A DNA stretch of 7,332 nucleotides from an uncultured Oscillibacter sp. (lineage in GTDB: Bacteria > Bacillota_A > Clostridia > Oscillospirales > Oscillospiraceae). The notes beneath the pieces were generated by a model. It had not been told where the DNA came from and searched no databases. It saw only the letters and a list, made by a program, of their open reading frames with translations. Position numbers and translations under genes: made by a program. This document shows positions 5,299 to 7,332 of this stretch, one piece after another; the stretch's first letter is position 1, and the number at the start of each line of letters is the position of its first letter. The stretch spans positions 1 through 7,332 of the forward strand of contig CABQCB010000083.1 in NCBI GenBank assembly GCA_902462475.1. The letters are read 5' to 3'.

Positions 5299-5970
5299 TC
5301 ACTCCACGCCCCGCAATTGAACTTCTCCGAAAAAGGGCTTTGCCAGGGCCTGGAAGCCGTGGAGCTCTTCGGGGGTGAAACCGGAAAAGCCCTGGGAGAT
5401 CAGGCTGCCGGAGTCCACGAAATTCTGTAAAAAGTACCGGGGGGCGCCTTCAAGCCAGCGGCCGATGGCGAGGATATCGTCGGTGGTGCGGAACTCGTAG
5501 TCCACTCCGGTCTCGCGCAAAAGGGCGATGCTCTCCCGGATGGGGGTCAGATCCAGGCCGGGGATGCCCACGGTCTGCGGATATTTTTCCGGGCTGTTTT
5601 TGATGTCCATAGCCACGTAGTCCACCAGCCTGTCCCGAAGGAGCTGCTCCAGCCGGCCGGGAAAGCAGCCGTTGGTGTCCAGCTTCACGGCGAAGCCCAG
5701 CTCCCGCACCCGGCGCAGAAAATCCCCGGCGCCGTCGTGGAGCAACGGCTCACCGCCCGAGAGGACCACCCCGTCCAAAAGCCCCCGGCGGCGGGAGAGA
5801 AAGTCCAGTATGTCCGCCTCCCTCAGATGCTCGGCCTGGTCCGGGTGGAGCACCAGCACCGCGTTATGGCAGAAGGGACAGCGCAGGTTGCACCCGCCGG
5901 TAAACACGGTGGCGGCCAGCTTGCCCGGATAGTCCACCATCGCCAGCTTTTGCAGTCCGGAAAATTCCAT
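5299..5970 (-). CDS. nrdG: Anaerobic ribonucleotide reductase activating protein, radical SAM
   Basis: Cytosolic [4Fe-4S] radical-SAM enzyme that cleaves S-adenosylmethionine and generates the glycyl radical on NrdD. It is 223 aa. CNLRCPFC (Cys27, Cys31, Cys34) is the CxxxCxxC iron-sulfur motif; SGGEPLL (71-77) is the SAM-binding GGE motif; KLDTNG (96-101) and YVAMDIK are later strands of the partial barrel. The N terminus MEFSGLQKLAMVDYPGK is typical of the activase subgroup found with ATP-cone NrdD in anaerobes and archaea (the NrdG2-type models). The ATG at 5970 is preceded by GGAGG with a 7-nt spacer; a longer frame to 6063 has no ribosome site and would run through the promoter. It lies 181 bp upstream of nrdD on the same strand, with no clear terminator between, so readthrough into nrdD is possible besides nrdD's own promoter. 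Confidence 0.94.
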   Translation of the reverse strand: MEFSGLQKLAMVDYPGKLAATVFTGGCNLRCPFCHNAVLVLHPDQAEHLREADILDFLSRRRGLLDGVVLSGGEPLLHDGAGDFLRRVRELGFAVKLDTNGCFPGRLEQLLRDRLVDYVAMDIKNSPEKYPQTVGIPGLDLTPIRESIALLRETGVDYEFRTTDDILAIGRWLEGAPRYFLQNFVDSGSLISQGFSGFTPEELHGFQALAKPFFGEVQLRGVE

Positions 5971-5987
5971 GGAAGTTCCTCCAAAAT

Positions 5988-6007
5988 ACACAAGATATTG
6001 ATAGTGT
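5988..6007. promoter_or_regulatory. Weak NrdR-like palindrome at the nrdG promoter
   Basis: ACAC (5988-5991) and GTGT (6004-6007) flank an AT-rich core; read on the minus strand, ACACTATCAATATCTT matches about 12 of 16 positions of the NrdR consensus. The arms are wider apart than in a standard box. It overlaps the predicted nrdG -10, where a repressor would act. Weaker evidence than the box at nrdD. Confidence 0.4.
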
Positions 6008-6031
6008 ACACCTCTTTGACCACAAGAACAA
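6003..6031 (-). promoter_or_regulatory. Candidate nrdG promoter
   Basis: TTGTTC (6026-6031) and TACACT (6003-6008) on the minus strand are 17 bp apart. Both hexamers match four of six consensus positions. A/T tracts at 6042-6054 sit where an UP element would be. Confidence 0.45.
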
Positions 6032-6161
6032 GAGAGGCGGGAAAAAGAAAAAATTTCCGGCACCGGGGTCGGTCAGGACAGAATAAAAATTCATTAAAAA
6101 TTTTTAGATAAAATGGAAAATTCAGGCTCACCAGGCGGCTGAAATTCTATGGAACCATGCA
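6032..6161. other. AT-rich intergenic spacer between divergent nrdG and lipoprotein promoters
   Basis: No gene is seen. The centre (6081-6118) is strikingly A/T-rich for this GC-rich region and holds a perfect 12-bp palindrome TAAAAATTTTTA (6095-6106) beside a GAAT-AAAA-ATTC repeat (6081-6092). These may bend DNA or insulate the two divergent promoters; no specific function can be assigned. Confidence 0.35.
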
Positions 6162-6190
6162 TTGCGCAGGGGGGTGGATTTCCGTATAAT
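6162..6190 (+). promoter_or_regulatory. Sigma-A-like promoter for the lipoprotein gene
   Basis: TTGCGC (6162-6167) and a consensus TATAAT (6185-6190) have a 17-bp spacer. The predicted start near 6197 leaves a leader of about 64 nt. Confidence 0.7.
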
Positions 6191-6199
6191 GGCACTCAG

Positions 6200-6243
6200 C
6201 GCACGGGAAAAACCGTGTGAAATCGGATAAGGGGCCCTGCCCC
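6200..6243 (+). other. Two small hairpins in the lipoprotein leader
   Basis: CGCACGG (6200-6206) pairs with CCGTGTG (6213-6219, one G-U) around GAAAAA; GGGG (6231-6234) pairs with CCCC (6240-6243) just before the AAGGAG ribosome site (6248-6253). The second hairpin ends four bases before that site and could modulate access. Function is unknown. Confidence 0.4.
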
Positions 6244-6260
6244 TGAAAAGGAGATCGAAA

Positions 6261-7076
6261 ATGAAAAAAACAGTCACCATGGCGCTGACCCTCACGATGC
6301 TGCTGGCGATGCTTACCGGCTGCGGCGCCACCAATGACACACCGGCTGACAATGCCGAGGAACCCAAGACTGCTGAGAACTTCAGCGATGAGATGAAAAT
6401 CCCCTATGCGGTGGATCTGTCCCCGGAAGACGGCGCGGATTCGGTGGAGCGGCAGGGAGACCATGAAAACTCCCCCTATTTTGCCCATCCCGACGTCTAC
6501 AACATGGAATCCACGGATACCCTGACGGTGCTCCACAACTTCAAGACCCAGCAGCAGACCAGTGAGTGGTCCTGCGGCGTGACCTCCGCCCTCATGGTGC
6601 TGGAGTGGTATGACAAGCTGGGCGACTGGAACGAGGAGTCCCTGGCGGCCCTGCGCCACTCTCTGGACGGCACGGAGCTGGAGGGCTATCCCGGAACCAC
6701 GTTGGACCAGGCCATGGACATCTTCAACGGCGTGGGCGGTTTCGATATGATTACCACCTATGACTATCCCGACGGCATCTGGGTGGACGATATTCAGGGC
6801 TGGCTGGCGGAAGGCAAGCCCATCATGGTGGCCTGGAACGACTGGGGCGGCCACTGGCAGGTGATCGTGGGCTACGACACCATGGGCACGGAGACCACCC
6901 AGGACGACGTGATCCTGGTGGCGGACCCCTACGATACCACCGACCACAACCAGGATGGCTACGGCATCTACGGTGCCGAGCGCTTCCTCTATAACTTCAC
7001 CATGTACAATGCATTCCCCGAAGAAGAGGGCGGCAACGACTATCTGTTCATCGTGGCCAGCCCCGCGGAGGCGTAA
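6261..7076 (+). CDS. Secreted lipoprotein with C39-like cysteine peptidase domain
   Basis: A 271-aa predicted lipoprotein. Residues 1-20 are a signal peptide (KK, then a hydrophobic run) ending in the lipobox LTGC, with Cys21 as the lipidated residue, so the mature protein should be anchored outside the membrane. A polar, acidic linker follows to about residue 88. Residues 90-265 look like a papain-fold C39-like domain (Peptidase_C39_2 type): QQQTSEWSCGVTSALMVLEW carries the oxyanion Gln and catalytic Cys105, GGHWQVIVGYD carries His198, and VADPYDTTD supplies the third residue, Asp222. All catalytic residues are present, so it is probably active as a peptidase or amide hydrolase; the substrate is not evident. 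It lacks the ABC transporter of bacteriocin-processing C39 enzymes. The start has AAGGAG 7 nt upstream. A single-gene unit, divergent from nrdG; its last 16 codons are duplicated downstream. Confidence 0.85.
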   Translation: MKKTVTMALTLTMLLAMLTGCGATNDTPADNAEEPKTAENFSDEMKIPYAVDLSPEDGADSVERQGDHENSPYFAHPDVYNMESTDTLTVLHNFKTQQQTSEWSCGVTSALMVLEWYDKLGDWNEESLAALRHSLDGTELEGYPGTTLDQAMDIFNGVGGFDMITTYDYPDGIWVDDIQGWLAEGKPIMVAWNDWGGHWQVIVGYDTMGTETTQDDVILVADPYDTTDHNQDGYGIYGAERFLYNFTMYNAFPEEEGGNDYLFIVASPAEA

Positions 7077-7117
7077 GGGAAGAGGCGACGGAGCGGCTTT
7101 GTGCCGCCCTCTTCCCG
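7028..7117 (+). repeat. Direct repeat, copy 1: lipoprotein C-terminal codons plus 3' hairpin
   Basis: These 90 bases match 7243-7332 at 87 positions, an offset of exactly 215 bp. The copy covers the last codons of the lipoprotein (GGNDYLFIVASPAEA), the stop and the hairpin after it. The differences are at 7064, 7080 and 7099. Confidence 0.95.
7077..7116 (+). terminator. Large 3' hairpin directly after the lipoprotein stop, no T-run
   Basis: GGGAAGAGG (7077-7085) pairs with CCTCTTCCC (7108-7116); after a 7-nt 5' bulge an inner stem GCGGC (7093-7097) pairs with GCCGC (7103-7107) around TTTGT. It begins on the base after the stop codon. Without a T-run it is not a textbook intrinsic terminator; it may protect the 3' end. 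A smaller CGCGC/GCGCG stem (7132-7136 with 7143-7147) followed by T5 at 7155-7159 could be the actual stop. Confidence 0.6.
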
Positions 7118-7242
7118 CCGCAGCGCGGCGGCGCGCCGGAAAGCGCGGCAAGCGTTTTTCATGGAAAAACCTTGGTGGGGCCGGGCTATGCCTGGCCCCA
7201 CATGCCTTTTATGGGATCCCGGCACGCTCTGGGTGCCGGGAC
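7117..7242. other. Spacer between repeat copies, packed with inverted repeats
   Basis: No gene is seen. Consecutive inverted repeats fill it: GCCGC/GCGGC (7117-7121, 7125-7129); CGGCGCGCCG palindrome (7129-7138); GTTTTTC/GAAAAAC (7154-7160, 7164-7170); an 11-bp stem with one G-U from TGGGGCC (7176) to GGCCCCA (7200) with loop TAT; and TCCCGGCAC/GTGCCGGGA (7217-7225, 7233-7241), a perfect 9-bp stem that ends one base before repeat copy 2. It may be part of a structured RNA or a repeat element. Confidence 0.7.
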
Positions 7243-7332
7243 GGGCGGCAACGACTATCTGTTCATCGTGGCCAGCCCTGCGGAGGCGTAAGGGGAGAGG
7301 CGACGGAGCGGCTGTGTGCCGCCCTCTTCCCG
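7243..7332 (+). repeat. Direct repeat, copy 2, running off the window edge
   Basis: The second copy of 7028-7117. Its three differences are C to T at 7279 (third base of a Pro codon), A to G at 7295 (turns an A-U pair of the hairpin into G-U), and T to G at 7314 (in the hairpin loop). The hairpin is thus intact (7292-7331). The match runs to the last base, so the repeat probably extends beyond the window. Confidence 0.95.
7244..7291 (+). pseudogene. Orphan C-terminal stub of the lipoprotein gene
   Basis: The duplicated 3' end retains the in-frame codons for GGNDYLFIVASPAEA and the stop (7289-7291) but has no upstream domain, start or ribosome site. It is either the trailing edge of a 215-bp tandem duplication or what is left of a deleted tandem paralogue. 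Confidence 0.75.

Noticed and set aside
6147..7151. A 334-codon minus-strand open frame opposite the lipoprotein
   Set aside because: His/Val/Gly-rich shadow; the plus frame has a ribosome site, signal peptide and catalytic motifs.
7040..7225. Small minus-strand frame across the repeat region
   Set aside because: No ribosome site or motif, and its sequence is read from palindromes and the antisense of the lipoprotein tail.

Overview
The window reads as a GC-rich stretch of a strictly or largely anaerobic Firmicute, most likely a gut-type Clostridia of the Oscillospiraceae kind. This is inferred from the gene content (class III ribonucleotide reductase with its radical-SAM activase, a clostridial-type thioredoxin reductase, a Clostridia-like shikimate-kinase homologue), the AGGAGG-type ribosome sites and the TTGACA/TATAAT-type promoters. 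No sequence comparison could be run, so genus is not claimed.

Layout: (1) 1-878, minus strand: a GntR/UTRA regulator gene followed 23 bp later by the start of purE, which is cut by the window edge. A sigma-A-like promoter and two GGT-N3-ACC operator-like sites lie just upstream of the regulator. (2) 879-1187: divergent control region with a plus-strand promoter whose -35 lies in a near-perfect 16-bp palindrome, then a GC-rich leader. (3) 1188-1700, plus strand: a shikimate-kinase-family protein lacking part of the usual shikimate-binding set, closed by a strong terminator. (4) 1754-5970, minus strand: a deoxyribonucleotide-synthesis module in the transcriptional order nrdG, nrdD, trxB. nrdD has a thioredoxin/glutaredoxin-like domain with a CPNC motif fused to its C terminus. 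A typical NrdR box lies upstream of the nrdD promoter and a weaker NrdR-like palindrome overlaps the nrdG promoter. The nrdD leader can fold into two mutually exclusive hairpins, and a terminator hairpin separates nrdD from trxB. (5) 6162-7076, plus strand: a lipoprotein with a C39-like papain-fold peptidase domain. (6) 7028-7332: the last codons of that gene and its 3' hairpin are repeated directly 215 bp downstream, and the sequence between the copies is packed with inverted repeats.

How it works together: NrdG would install the glycyl radical on NrdD. NrdD would reduce ribonucleotides anaerobically, and the fused redoxin domain, recharged by the TrxB encoded next door, is the natural candidate for the electron donor in place of formate. 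NrdR would tie expression to the dNTP/ATP state. The most interesting items are this self-contained class III RNR module, its leader, and the tail-duplication/hairpin cluster at the right edge.
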